64,000 bases of DNA from Desmodesmus armatus (lineage: Eukaryota; Chlorophyta; Chlorophyceae; Sphaeropleales; Scenedesmaceae), in assembly GCA_007449985.2 (NCBI GenBank), contig VIIQ02000751.1, positions 124,001 to 188,000 on the forward strand. Direction: 5' to 3'. A model generated the notes under the pieces. The model saw only the letters and a program-made list of their open reading frames with translations. It was not told the DNA's origin and searched no databases. The stretch's first letter is position 1; each line of letters opens with the position of its first letter. Positions 1 to 17,900 of the stretch are shown here, piece by piece. The translations under genes were made by a program, and so were the position numbers.

Positions 1-357
1 TGGCCCAGCACACCATAAGAGTGACTGTGAGGCAACTGCAGCAATCGCTGGTTAGCCTGCAGGGCCTAAGGCAGCTGACACGAGTGCCCTGCTGCAAGAA
101 CAATCATGCAAACAACCAAGATGTAGAAAACTGTTGTACACACAGCACATGGCTAGCATGTTGACACTCAAGTCACACTGTCACCTTGCCTGTGAGGGTC
201 ACTAGCATTTACAGGGGGTGCACACAATAGGTAAGGGACAGGCGGACCCGGCTTGGGATGCCCCAAGTCCAATCCAACAAACCTCAATGCAACACAAGCA
301 TTCTGCCCTGCCGGCTGACAACAAAGCGCTGCACCTTACAGGATCTGGACAGCGCAC
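1..357. other. 3' flank of the WDR26 gene; no gene seen
   Basis: This stretch lies downstream of the stop codon of the minus-strand WD-repeat gene. It should hold that gene's 3' UTR and the start of the next spacer. I see no conserved protein in any frame and no RNA gene. Confidence 0.5.
336..340 (-). terminator. possible TGTAA polyadenylation signal for the WDR26 gene
   Basis: On the minus strand a TGTAA pentamer lies about 18 nt after the stop codon at 358, and another lies at 209-213. TGTAA is the usual poly(A) signal in chlorophyte green algae. The motif is short and occurs by chance, so either site is only a candidate. Confidence 0.25.
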
Positions 358-5833
<5,476 letters not shown>

Positions 5834-6033
5834 GGTGCTACAATGCCCCTCCTGCCCCGGCTGAATGCCCTGCTCTGGGTGCTCTGGTCTGCCAGCACCT
5901 CAGAAAAGTACAAAGTGCACGGTACCACAGATGCTTAGGCCTCTCTGCTTCTGAACTGTGCTCGAAGCTTGCTGCTGACGTATCAACTTGCTTGCATCAC
6001 GTATCTCATTGGTGCAGGCGCGAGGGTAATCCT

Positions 6034-8296
6034 TCAACAAAGTGACCTGTCGAGATGGACAGACCCTGTGATTTGAGTGCCTGAAGGGTCTGGCCCAGGA
6101 CTGTGCGGGTGATCTGACTCCTTGCGTTCCTTGTGGGTTGCACAACGCACCAACGTTGGTGATGTGAACTTTCCGTTGCTGCCATACTGCAAATCATCCA
6201 CTGCTGCATCATAAAACATCAACCCTCTGGGTTTGTGTTCGAATGCAGGAACAGCTGCAGCAGTTCCAATGTTTGCAGCTTGCGCCATGCCTGCTTCCAC
6301 CTGCCATGTGCACGTCAAAAAAGGCACATTACACCCCATGACACCCTCCCCCCTCGCTTTCTGGGCAAGACAATGTCTTGGCCATGGCCAGCCTGCTGGT
6401 GACAGGCTGGCAGGGTGTCTGTCAAAGATCTCGCCATTCCAGTTCCCCTGATGAGTTAGTCAGCCTTTTGACTGTCACGTGTTTGCTCCACAGCCACAAC
6501 TCCATGCGCACAGCGACGTACTGCTGCATCACTGCTGCCGGCAGTCTGTCGGTGCTTCTTGAGCTCTCATTGCTGCTGCAGCCTTGGCATCAGCAAGCTC
6601 CTGCACATAACATGGCAGTTGCACCTTGAGTCATGGAACGGATTGATTTTCAGGAATGATTTCGGTGTGTGCTCTGACAGGATCGACACGTTTGGGCACC
6701 AGTGGTCTGTTCAGCGCGCCCTCGGAATGTGCAGTTGTGCATGCACAGGGCTTACTCTAGTGAAGTACAGTACTGGGACATGTGCGCTCTCATGCTGTTC
6801 ACACAACTCCCAGCTGAGCTGGCAATAGCAAAGTGCAACAGTGCCGCAGAGTTCCACACGCCACCCTGCCTCAATGCACAACCTGTTCTGACTAAGCCCT
6901 CAGCACAGCCTGAGCTCACCCAGCTCACCTCAGCTAGCAGGGCGGGTGGCTTGGCGTAGTGAACCTGCAGGACACCATCATGGTGACTCCAGCTCAGGCG
7001 CGAGGGCTCAGCAGCCAACTGCAGCAGCTGCATCTCCGGCATCTCAAGGCGCTTGTAGTACCTGCAGCAACATGATACAGGACCACACACACTGGACAAC
7101 GCAAGAGTGCTCAACTGCCGGCATAACTCACCCAGGGTTGACACGGAATACAGGGTGGATCAGCACAAACGGCCAGCACATAGGTTGTGCTGGCATGCAA
7201 GGCCGCACCCCTTATTCGGTGAACGTGCATGTGGTCATGACCCGTGCCGACTAACAGCGCGGCGGCCTGGGAGCAGGCAGCCAGTGCGATAAAGCGTGCT
7301 GCGCACTTTTTGTTGCTGGTTGACACAACAATGCTGCTGCCTCCGCCAGCATCCAGGGCGACGCTGTATGTGTCGCTGGGGTAGTGGAGGTTGCTGATGG
7401 TCCATGAAAAGCGGCCAGGTGTGTCGACACGCACACAGCGAGGCTGCAGCCAGGCGTGTAGGCAGGACAGACAGACACAGCAATTTGGGAGATACCATCC
7501 TTAATCACAAGCTGGCGTCTGAGGCTTTTAGAGTCAACATAGCGGCTAGGAAGGGATGTGGCGCTGCACATGTTGCCATGACAGCTGCAGAGGTAGCGAC
7601 AATCGGCAGTGTCAAGATGCATGTACACTGCTGCATGGGTCTTACGTTTGAGGTGCTCTCCTGCAGTATCAAGCCTCCTCCTGCTGCTGCTGGTGATGAT
7701 GGTGGTGGTGCTGGTGGGGATTTGGTGTCACCAAGCAGCACCTCCCATGAGCCTGCAGCTCCTGTGGCACCAGGGCGCCTCCGCTTGCGCACTGGCCAGG
7801 AGGAGGTGGTGAAGGTGAGGGGGGGGGGGGGTGTATGCAGCAGGGTACCTTGAAGAAATGGGGACGCTATGCATGGCGCTAATGCACGAACCTGAATACA
7901 GTGGTGAACACTGGGTGTCGATATCGCGATGTGCTGCTGGTGTTGCTGCGACCACGTGCATCTGCCATTGTGAGGCCAACTCCCAGGATGCAAGAGTTTG
8001 CAGCGGCCCTGCCTATCTGCTTACCAAATATTCGGTGTGTCTCTGCATCATACTCTTCCACTAGCTCTGACCCATCTGCATTTCATCACACAACTGAGGG
8101 CCATGTACATTGGAATGCCATGAGCTGATGGCTTGGTGCAGCTGCAGATTTGGAGAGGCAGCTGCACATTAGTGCCATCACTCGTGGAGGCGTGCCAGGC
8201 AACTTCATGTACCACTTCCTCACCTGGAAAGGTCGTGTGCACCTTTCTGGTTTTGTCAAGGAGGAAGGCAGTGCTGTTGCCGCCTCTGCGGAACAT
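6034..8296 (-). CDS. DPCD: DPCD homologue (cilium-associated CS-like domain protein)
   Basis: DPCD is named from primary ciliary dyskinesia in mouse. It is a small CS/p23-like protein linked to assembly of motile cilia and to the RUVBL1/2 AAA+ chaperone. Six exons join in frame: 8296-8224, 8075-8025, 7791-7646, 7443-7307, 7061-6929 and 6300-6034 (268 residues). Diagnostic segments in order are RKVHTTFP, DGSELVEEYDAETH, SWEVLLGD, LILQESTSN, RFSWTISNLHYPSDTYSVAL, STSNKKYYKRLEMPEM and VHYAKPPALLAE. All align with the human protein by eye. A Pro/Ala-rich insert (about residues 70-85) and an 88-residue C-terminal exon without recognised similarity make it longer than the human protein (about 203 residues). 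The ATG at 8296 is the first in its frame after stops. Its presence implies a flagellated organism. Confidence 0.93.
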
Positions 8297-8842
8297 GCAT
8301 AGGCCAAGAAGACAGCACCGTGCCAACTGGACGTTACAGCCACCGCTCCACTACTAGTGATCACAGATCCAGCCCCGGGCACCAAGCAATGCAGCCACTT
8401 TTTGTTGCAGAGGATCCAATTGCTGGGGGTGGGGGGGGGGGGACCACCAAGGTGACAGGTTGTAGGACCGAGGTGCAGTGTATGGAAAAGGTATGATGCT
8501 CCGATTACATATGAAACAATTCAAGCACCCAACACCTCTGTGATCTGATCTATCGGGAAGTTAGTCATCCGCCCTTTAAACGAGTGTATTGATGTCTTTC
8601 AAGCATGTCCGCTTGTATACCATCGTTTGGTGGGCTCGTTGACACCTCCACATATGAACGGTTGTAGCTGTTGTGGAGGAGTATCAGCAAAGCCTGGTTG
8701 CTGTTGCTGTTTGTGCATCTGTTGAAGGTGAGGTGCGCACTGCTAGTCCCTGTCAGCTATAGTTTACATCCTTATACAGACACACCGTGTCTGGGCTGCT
8801 GCCTGCCACAGTAGGGTTATGGTAGCCACGTGCAGTTGATGC
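8297..8842. other. divergent spacer between DPCD (-) and uridine kinase-UPRT (+)
   Basis: This spacer of about 550 bp separates two divergently transcribed genes and should contain both promoters. It has a poly-G run near 8430-8442. I see no clear TATA box, no conserved ORF and no RNA gene. Confidence 0.5.
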
Positions 8843-11800
8843 ATGTGCGTCCAGGTGCACCCCCCCCCCCGCCCCCAGTCCCACCCAGGCTGCATGTACC
8901 CTGATCTTTTGATGATGCAGGGCAGCTTGGAAAACACCAGTGGCAGGCGAAGCAGCAACAGCAGCAGCAGCATGGATAGCGGCCCAGGGCCATCACCTGA
9001 CCCGGATGCCAGCCAGTCAACAAGCACCAGCAGCAGCACTACTACTGCATCTGCAGCAACACAGCACCCTCACACAGGGTTGTTACACCACCCACCATCC
9101 CTTGCGTTGGGCAGCTCCCCCTCAAGCAGCAACAGCAACCTAGCAGGCAGCCCGCCGGGCAAAGGGCACACCAGCACGTTGCAGCCGCAGCAGAAAGCAG
9201 CAAAACCTCCACCACAACCGCCACAACAGCGGCAGCAGCAAGCCCCTGGTCAGCCGAGTGGCAGCAGTAGCAGTATAGGAGCGGTGGCGGCAGCAGCAGC
9301 GGGAGACACGGGATACAGTTCAGATGGCTGGGAGAGGCCCTTTGTGATAGGAGTGGCAGGAGGCACAGGTGAGCAGCTGTGCATGCATGCAGGCGATTTT
9401 GCAGACTGCATCTAGACAGATGGGAGCTGAGTCACAGCAGCAAGACAGGCAGCCATCTTGGACTGCAGGCGTGCTGCTGAAAGCTGAGCCTTATGCTGGT
9501 GATAGCAAAGGCATCAGAGGTATCATCTCCCAGCAGTGTGTCGATGCAAGCAGCTGCACAGTGTGCTGACCGTGCCAGCGTCGCACTCAACACGCCTCTG
9601 CCTGCTCCTTAGTGGCGAAGCTGCCATTGCTGCTGCTGCCACGGCTGCTTCTGCTGCTGCTGTGCAGCCAGTGGCAAGACCACTGTGTGTGACCGCATCG
9701 TGCAGCGTCTGCATGACCAGTGTGTGGTCATGCTCAACCAGGACTCATTCTACAGGAGCCTCACAGAGGTAACGGGGGGGGGGGGGGATTTTGACAGGCA
9801 AGGTTGAGCAGCAGCACGTTTGAGGGGGTGGGGGGAGTATGTTACATGCACATTTTTGCAACACACCAATGGCATTGTCCACCGGGCCGAGCCAGGTGAG
9901 GCTCATGAGTTGTGATTCCTCACAGTGGTTTGCACCACCTACACCGGGTTTACCCTCCATTATTCGACAAGTATTTGATCAGCACCAAACGTTGGGGTGC
10001 GGGTCCTTAGCACCACGGCCCGTTCCTTTCCCCACTTTGGCGTTGATGCTGAGCCACGCCGCCCCCTGCTCTCTCAGCCGTTGCGGCAGGCATGTGCACC
10101 AGTAGACGCCACTGCTGCCATCAAGTGGTCTGCACAAGCAGCCTTTGCTGTCCTCAGAGCTCGTCTGCACCACAACACTATGGTCAGGATCCAAAGTACA
10201 TGTCAAGACTAGTGTTGCAACATGCTTCATGCCACTGCTCCCCTTGTGGGCGCACATAGATATCGCACAGACACATCCCTCACATGCACTGCTGTGTGCT
10301 GCCACTGCTCTTCAGGATGAGTTGGAGGACGTGAAAAACTTCAACTTTGACCACCCCTCAGCCTTCGACACCCCTGCGCTTCTGGAGTGTGTCAACGGGC
10401 TGAAGGAGGGCCGCCCAGTGGACGTGCCAACGTATGACTTCAGCACACACAGGAGGGCCACAGAGACAAAGCGGGTGAGCAGGCGGTGACAGCCGTGCTG
10501 GCTTGCTCGTGGGTGTGCTGCATGGCACAGTGGGTGCGGCGGCACCTTGGTTGTGCAGCTGCAGGGTCTGTGAAGCCAGCGCGCAAGGCTGTCAATCTGT
10601 CAGGCTTGCTTTGACTCCCCACGCGTCCACCGTCAAGTGTACACGAACCCGACTTCAACCTAGTTGCTGGGCTCTGCTTATGTTTGTCAAGATAAACTTG
10701 GTTTAGGGAGCGAACCTGCAGGGCATACAAAGCAGCAGGCATGGCGGCCTTCTGAGGCAAAAAAAGCTCTGCAGTGCTTGCCGTCCGTTGGATGTTGCTC
10801 CCAGGAATCAAGTTCATCACGCGCTGCAGGTTGATCCCGCCAATATTGACTCACAAGGCCTTCACACCTGCTGCTTTCATTGACTTGTAGGTTGATCCCG
10901 CCAAGGTCATCATCCTTGAGGGCATCCTGGTGCTGCACATACCTGAGCTGAGGGAGCAGTGCAGCATGCGCATCTACGTAGACACAGGTACATACGCACA
11001 CGGCTGCCGCAGCAAGGCCCAGCTGGCTCAGCACAGCAGGCACACCATGAGCCAGCTGCCGCGGCCACCAGATGCTACATAGTCATTTTTGTAGTTTTGG
11101 TGGGGGTATCACAAACTATAAAGGCATTATTGGGGCCACTAGCAGCTTTCAACAGGGTTGAAGTAATGGCACCACCCCCAGCAGCTCACCCAGCCAGCAC
11201 CCCTGCCCATCAGCACAGAACAACCCTGCAGCACTGGCTGGCCTCTTCTCCAACCACCCCTTTCCCCACCCTCACTCTCTCCTGCCGCAACTGCTGTTCC
11301 CCCACCCATCCACTCCACTTTACCCACCCCACCACCCACCCACCCAGACGATGACGTGCGTCTGGCGCGTCGCATCCAGCGGGACGTGCAGCACCGCGGG
11401 CGTGACGTCACGGGTGTGCTGGAGCAGTACCAGCGCTTTGTCAAACCAGCTTTCGACAACTTTGTAGCACCCAGCAGAAGGTGAGCCCAACAATCAGACC
11501 CCACCAGCCCACTGAGACACAGAAGGCCAGACACACGTTCACCCGCTTGGGCTCAAGGGGTTGTGTTGGTGTGGGTGGGACAAGGGGCCATGCTTTGCTT
11601 TGGGATGTTGACAGTGCACTCAGACCGCCGTCAGACATGTTCAGACTGTCAGTCTGGTCAGTTACACCGCCCACATTGCTGCCACAGCACCAGGGCTGCC
11701 GCCTGGTGTGCCCCGCACTGCCCCGGTAACACTTGCACTCCCACTAACATGTTTGGTCCAAAGCAAGCGATGTGAGCTGACACTGTCCACCTCTGGCGCC

Positions 11801-12171
11801 GGCATGTCATTATATGCCAGTGATGTGTTGGTGTGCCGACACATGAGTGTGTGGCCGCACCGCGCTGCCTTCATTGCTGGCTGCAGGTATGCAGACATCA
11901 TCATTCCGTGGCAGCGGGGTGACAACATTGTTGCCATAGACCTCATCACGCAGCACATCAAGTCCAAGCTCAGCTGCCATGAGCTGGTGAGGCACTACCC
12001 CAACCTGGAGATCATGCCATCCAACTTCCAGGTCGGCGGGGTGGAGTAGGGTGTAGTGGTGTGGTGTGGTGGTGTTCATGTGTGTGGTGGTTGGTGCTTT
12101 CGTAGTATGTGTGAATGGGTGTGGTTCAGGCATCAGAGTGTGCAGTTTCTGTGTTACTTGCAGCACTACGG

Positions 12172-12203
<32 letters not shown>

Positions 12204-14014
12204 CTCAGCCGCAGCAGCAGCAGCAGCAGCAAAACCAGTAGGGACTGCCTGTTGCTTGTGAGTGTCCGGGTAGTGCAGTGCCCCACACCCCTTGTCACCT
12301 CGCATGGTCAAGATCTGCTCAACCTGCCCAGGCAATGGTTTTTTAAACCACTCCCGGTGTGTGTAACAAGTTCAGCTTTGTAGGCTAGTATTCCGTTCAT
12401 CCTGACTGAGGTCTGTGGCGCGCCGTGCATCGCAGATACGTGGCATGCACACCATCATCCGTGACGCCAACACTTCCAAGAACGACTTTGTTTTTTTTGC
12501 TGACCGCCTGAGCCGGCTGGTGGTGGAGGCAGGGCTGGGCCACCTGCCCTTCAAGGAGAAGATAGTCAAGACACCAACAGGTGGGCCACAGAGGGTGTGT
12601 GTGCATCTGTCTGTGTGGCAACCCAATTGCTAGTAGTAAGGGCTGTGCATGCCCTCGGAAACTTCGTCTGCGTGCATATACGTGTGCTGTAACACTGGCG
12701 CCAATGGTGTTGCTAGTCTAACAGACAGTCTTGTGGCAGCCAATGCATGCTGTTTGCTTCAGTTGACCGCTGCACGGTCGCAGGCACAGTAATGCAACCA
12801 TTGCCAAGGGGGGGGGGTCCCTTAGGTTACATGGTGTGCCTCACAACTGTTCCTGCTGGTTGTCAACGTTGATGCTGCAGGGCACCATTATGTGGGTGTT
12901 GATTTCACACGGGGCATCTGTGGTGTGTCTATCATCCGCTCTGGTGAAGCAATGGAGACAGCACTGCGGGAGTGCTGCCAAGGGGTCAAGGTCGGCAAGA
13001 TACTGGTGCACAGGTGCGGCCGACAATTTGAACTGAACCTAGAAGTGTCGGAGGAGACGGCAACAAATGTACACATAGCACAGGGCAGCATCTTGTGTGC
13101 TTGTGCTGCGTTGTGACCCTTTCTTGCTGGGTGGGGGAGTTGGTGTGTAAGGCTCACAGTCTTTGCCAGTGCTCCTCACAATCCCTGCAAGCTTCCAGCT
13201 GCTCAAGCATGGTGCTGCCTCTACTCCCTGTGTGTCGACAGAGAGATTGCATGTGCGTCACACCAAAACAGTCCTGCCAGTGCCTACCATCCACAAGCCT
13301 ACCGCAAGCGGTCATGTGTTGGAGGCTTAGTACACTAGAGGCCGTTCATAGAATCTGTATACCCCTGCTGCTGCTCTGCCACAGGCACGGTCCTCATGAG
13401 GAGGAGGAGGTTGTGTATGAGCGGCTGCCCAGTGACATTGCCAGCAGGCAGGTGCTGCTGATGGACCCGCTGGTGGGCACTGGCCGCACAGCATGCAGGG
13501 CAGTGGAGGTGAGGGGGGGTCGGTGATGATGCAGATGGGCAATAGCGTACCGTGCAAGGCAGCAGCACTGACCGCCAGCCATGATGGCCGGTACGACCAG
13601 ACACATGTCAAAATTCATCAACCACGACGGTGCAGCCAGGGCGTTTACTCATTGTTCAGTCAGTGGGCAGTTTGAAGAGATACTTGGTATGTGTCATTGT
13701 ACAATACCTTGAAAACCATCCTGCTGAGGACCTGGGCCCAGCAGGGGGCAGATTACCACAGCTACTCAGGGGGCAGTGGTGCATCACAGGGACCCTGTGT
13801 GTGGTGTGTCCTGCAGGTTTTGAAGGCGCGTGGTGTGAAGGAGGAGCGCATCCTCTTCCTCAGCATGGTTGCCGCCCCTCAAGCCATCCACCGGCTGTGT
13901 GGCAGCTACCCCGACATGAAGGTGCTCACCAGTGAGGTGGACAGGGGCCTTGACGAGCACTACCGCATTGTGCCTGGTGTGGGGGAGTTTGGCCAGCGCT
14001 ACTTCAGTGACTGA
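8843..14014 (+). CDS. UKL: bifunctional uridine kinase / uracil phosphoribosyltransferase-like protein (UKL type)
   Basis: Uridine/cytidine kinase phosphorylates uridine in pyrimidine salvage; plant UKL proteins add a C-terminal UPRT-like domain. Ten exons join in frame: 8843-9368, 9668-9768, 10316-10474, 10891-10987, 11348-11480, 11887-12031, 12436-12580, 12881-13013, 13385-13508 and 13817-14014 (586 residues). About 165 N-terminal residues are Ser/Gln/Pro-rich. The Walker A motif GGTASGKT is created across the exon 1/2 junction, followed by LNQDSFYRSL, FNFDHPSAFD, VPTYDFSTHRR, ILEGILVLH and RRIQRDVQHRGRD. The UPRT part starts at IRGMHTIIRDANTSKNDFVF and has VDFTRGICGVSIIRSGEAME, the PRPP-site region LLMDPLVGTG, and ends GEFGQRYFSD. 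The first ATG (8843) precedes a poly-C run; ATGs at 8893 or 8911 are alternatives. Whether the UPRT half is active cannot be judged; in several plant UKLs it is thought to be weak or regulatory. Confidence 0.97.
12182..12232. repeat. CAG microsatellite in a UKL intron
   Basis: Two blocks of CAG/GCA triplets separated by a short imperfect stretch lie inside the intron between 12031 and 12436. They are typical of the many CAG/CTG tracts in this window. Confidence 0.9.
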
Positions 14015-14923
14015 GCCAGCCTGGGCAGCTGGTGGTGTGCCTTGCTGGCGGGCTGAACTGCAGTTTTTGGGTGGACTTAGGGTAGTGGTTGTGGTGCGTG
14101 GTGTAAGCAGGGGTCCAGGTGGACGGGACTGGGCTTTGTACAGGTGCCTGCCACTGTGTTGTCACCAATCTCACATTCTGTACCATATACATTTCAGGGC
14201 CTGCTGTTGCCTGGTAGGCAGTGTAGTTTGTGTAAGACAGCAGCTGTTCCTGCGCCACATGATGGTGCATGTGGGGCAGCGGGTATTTGCAGCGCTCAGT
14301 GTGCACCGCTTGGTGTGGATCGCAAATGCAAGCTGGTAGGGCTTACCTCTTGACAGCGCGTGGCTGGCCTGCTGGTCTGTGCCTTAGGTGTTCAAGTTGC
14401 ATCTTGGCAAGCATGCATACTGAAGCTACAGCTTGGTCATATTGAGCAGCCTGTATTGGTGCTTGTGGTCGGGGAGTATTTTTGGCCGCCTAGGACACCC
14501 CCGCGATGAGGTGTTGCAACTTGTAACATGCCACAAATTTGCTCTTAGTTTGGGCCTGGTTTGGGAGAAGGGTTGGTTTGGGTCCGGCCCAAACATGACG
14601 TAAGCTGGAACCAGCAGTCATCCGCGCTTTTGTTCCGAAGGCAACGTGAGCTCACCTTTGTCGAACTCGCCGGTTCTACCTCCATGCTCAAACGCGCAAT
14701 CGTTGCACGTGTGCACACACCCTGTTCCATCCATTATCGAAGTTGTCTGCCTCGCTAACGCTTGGCCTTGAGAGTTGCCTGACAACACTCCATCCGTAGC
14801 TTCAGGCCATGATGCTGCTTTTGGAGTAGTTGTGCGAGTGCTTCGGTGGCAGGGGGCGGGGACAGTGGATTTGGGCTTCCCACTCGTCAGCCCATATGCC
14901 CACCACAAGACATCCACATCACA
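14015..14923. other. spacer: 3' flank of UKL and 5' flank of the lipase
   Basis: This 900-bp region between two plus-strand genes has no conserved ORF. It contains a TGTAA candidate poly(A) signal and, at 14576-14594, a short hairpin with 7-bp arms (GTTTGGG and CCCAAAC). Its right part should contain the lipase promoter. Confidence 0.5.
14522..14526 (+). terminator. possible TGTAA polyadenylation signal of UKL
   Basis: A TGTAA pentamer lies about 510 nt after the UKL stop codon. Several-hundred-nt 3' UTRs are common in chlorophytes, so the position is plausible, but the motif is short. Confidence 0.3.
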
Positions 14924-17900
14924 ATGAATATCGCAACCTTTCAATCAGCCTTTGGAGCCAGCGGACACCATTCGAAGCGCTGCTCAGGGGCGTCAACCAC
15001 GCAAGGAGCCGGAATGCAGGCCACTCCAGTGGAGTGCAGGCCACAGCAAAGGTGCATCACATGCTTTGAATGGTTGGTTGGCTTTGTAACCTACAGGCTT
15101 AGACAGCGCTTGAGCCACAACCGTGGCTTGTCCGTTCCTATTCCGTTCCATGTTGCTTTTGGAACTTAGGTAACTGGCCTGCTAGAGCTGGACCTCACCA
15201 TACATGCACATCAACTAAACATTTCAATAAGAAAGTTTGAAGTGTTGATGAGACTCGCCAGTAGGCTCAGCAAACAGAGGAACTGCTCACACCAACCCTG
15301 CTGCCTTGTTTCCCGGGCGTTCAGGCAGCAGATGACGCGCATAAAACTTCCCAAAATGCTGGACCGTCTCGGTGGAAGCATGGAATCGGAGCAGGTAGGT
15401 CCTTGGCAGAACGTGACGTTCCTCAGCTGGAACGCTCTTGACAATGAGTGGGTTCAATTTGAGGCAACTCTATTTGTTTTTATGCTTTTGGTTGAAGTCA
15501 GCTCAGCTTGCAGGCGACGCCTTTCTTTGTTTGTCCCTGGAAAGAGGCGGGCTCCTGTTGCACTGAGGCTTGGATTGTAGCTTCGGGGACGCAACGTTGC
15601 TGACATTGACATGCAAGTGCACCATCAGTCTTATGAGCAAGTAAGCGCCTCCTGTTTGGCATCCTTGGACGGCACGATAAGGGCCCCGGCTGAGGGGTGG
15701 ATTGCTTCCTGGATACACACGCAACGAAGCAATAGAAAGTGGGAATATATTGTTTCATTGGTTTTATTGACATCCCAATCGGCCGCGCTTGCTGCACATG
15801 CTGCTGTTGTTTTCCCAGGATGTGCGCTGTGCTACACTGCTGAGTGAGCTGGTGTACAGAGCAGCAGAGTCCCCAGACGAGGCTGCCTTCAAGACCGCTC
15901 AGGTCACGGTTCAGGAGGCTGTGGGGGCCAGCCTGAGCGATGTGCGCTGCCACAAGTCAGGGGGGCAGAGGTAAGTAGCCACAGCACAGCAGTTGATCTC
16001 GCATCACCCTGCACTGGGCTGCCTGCAGGCGGCGACCCTCTCATTGTCTGTGGCATTGCATGATCAAACCGCAGCTCAGAGACCTTTCAGACTGTGTAGA
16101 TGCTCGAAAAAGGAGCATATTGGTGAGGCCCCGCTGATCACCTCACTTGAACCCCCCCTCACACGCTTCTACGTCGTGCGCCCCCTGTTGCAGGTTCCTG
16201 GTTGGTGAAACCGAGGACGCTATCTACGTTGCGTTCCAGGGCACAAAGAGTGCGATCGATTGGCTGGCAAACCTCAATTTCTTCCACGGCCACTTCGGCT
16301 GGCAGCACCAGCACCACCACAGCAGCAGCAGCAGCAGTGTCAGCAGCCACAGCAGCTTCTCCAGCAGCAGCACCACCAGCAGCAGCAAGAGCCGCAGCAG
16401 CCGCGCCCACATTGGCTTCCTGAAGCGCGCCAACAGTGCCGCAGTGAGCATAGGGGAGTTGCATGCCGCAGCTGCAGCAGCAGGCAAGCGGCTCGTCCTC
16501 ACCGGCCACAGCTTGGGTGGGGCAGTGGCTGTGCTGACAACAGTGCGGCTGCTGCGCTCCCTAGCAGCAGAGCAGGGACAGGGTCAGGGTGTGAGCGGCT
16601 TGGTGGAGGATGAGCCCTTGTTGCCGCGTGTGCGCTGCATCAGCTTTGCCACGCCAGCCATGGCCAATTCGGACCTCCTGCAGGAAGTGACTGCTGCTGG
16701 ATGGGACCAGTACATCACTAACATTGTCATGCCAGGTGGGTAGCAGCAGCTGAGTTTGTGGCAGCAGCATAGAGCTTAGATTGGGGCTAGAGTGTGTGCT
16801 ACTGAATGCTCAATGGTGCGGCAGGATCCAGCAATCAACGGCTTCCCACCTCACAGCATGGTGGCCGCAACCAGTAGCATGCATGCTGTTATATTGGAAG
16901 CACAGCCACAGCTAACACATGCACTTCTTCTGATCAGTAGCCCCGCTGCCTGTTGTTGCCTGCTTCTATCGTCGCAGAGGACCCTGTGGTGCCATTTGTC
17001 AACCTTCTGCTCAAGGCGCCTGCCTCGCCCTCACAGCAGCAGCTGCCCCCAAGGAGCCCCAGCAGCTACTTCACAGGCCTCAACAGCCCCAGCAGCAGCA
17101 GCAGCAGCAGCAGCGTGTCAACAGAAACCCCGGACCTCAGCCGTCTCAACAGCCAGGAGAGCCAACTGTCACTCAACAGTGTCAGCTGGGGCAGCAGCCT
17201 CACTTTTGAAGGACCATCGAGCCTAGCGGATGAGCTGTCTATCACCCTGGCAGCAGCAGGAGCCTCTGCTGTTGCCGCCCTGCAGCCACTGGCACTGCAG
17301 GACCAACTGCAGGCTGCTGCTGGCATCTGGCTAGGCAGCGCAGAGGAAGATGCGGCTGCTGCTGCTGCTGCCGTTACCGCTGCTGCTGTAGCAGATGAGT
17401 TAGCAGCGGCACGCGCAGCCCTGGTGAGGAGCCTCAGCTTTGCCGGGGCAGCAGAAGGGACAGCAGAGGGTGAGGCAGGGATAGCAGAGCCTCACACAGG
17501 CAGTGATGCGGTCAGCACAGTGGCTCCTGCGCTGCAGCAGACAGCTGGCAGTATGGAGTTGGCCAGCTGGCTGGCTGCTGCCCGGGGTGCCATCAAGCAG
17601 CAGGCGGGGTCACAGCCCAGCCAGCGCAGCTTTAGAGACAGCTCCAGGTGCCACAGCAACAGCGGGAGCAGCCTGTGCAGCTTGACCACAGAGGCCTTTG
17701 CGCAATGGCCTGCCAGCAGCGTTGAGGAGTCCAGCAGCAGCGTGGCAGACAGCCCTGTTCCTCTCAGCCCTGCAAGCATCGGGCAGTACAGCTTTGGCGT
17801 GCCGGTTGTGGCTAGCTGGGCGCTGGACACCAGCAGTGTGGTGTTGAGCAGTGACTGCAGTTCAGGAGGAGGGGCGCCTAGCCCTAGGGACCTCCCGTCC

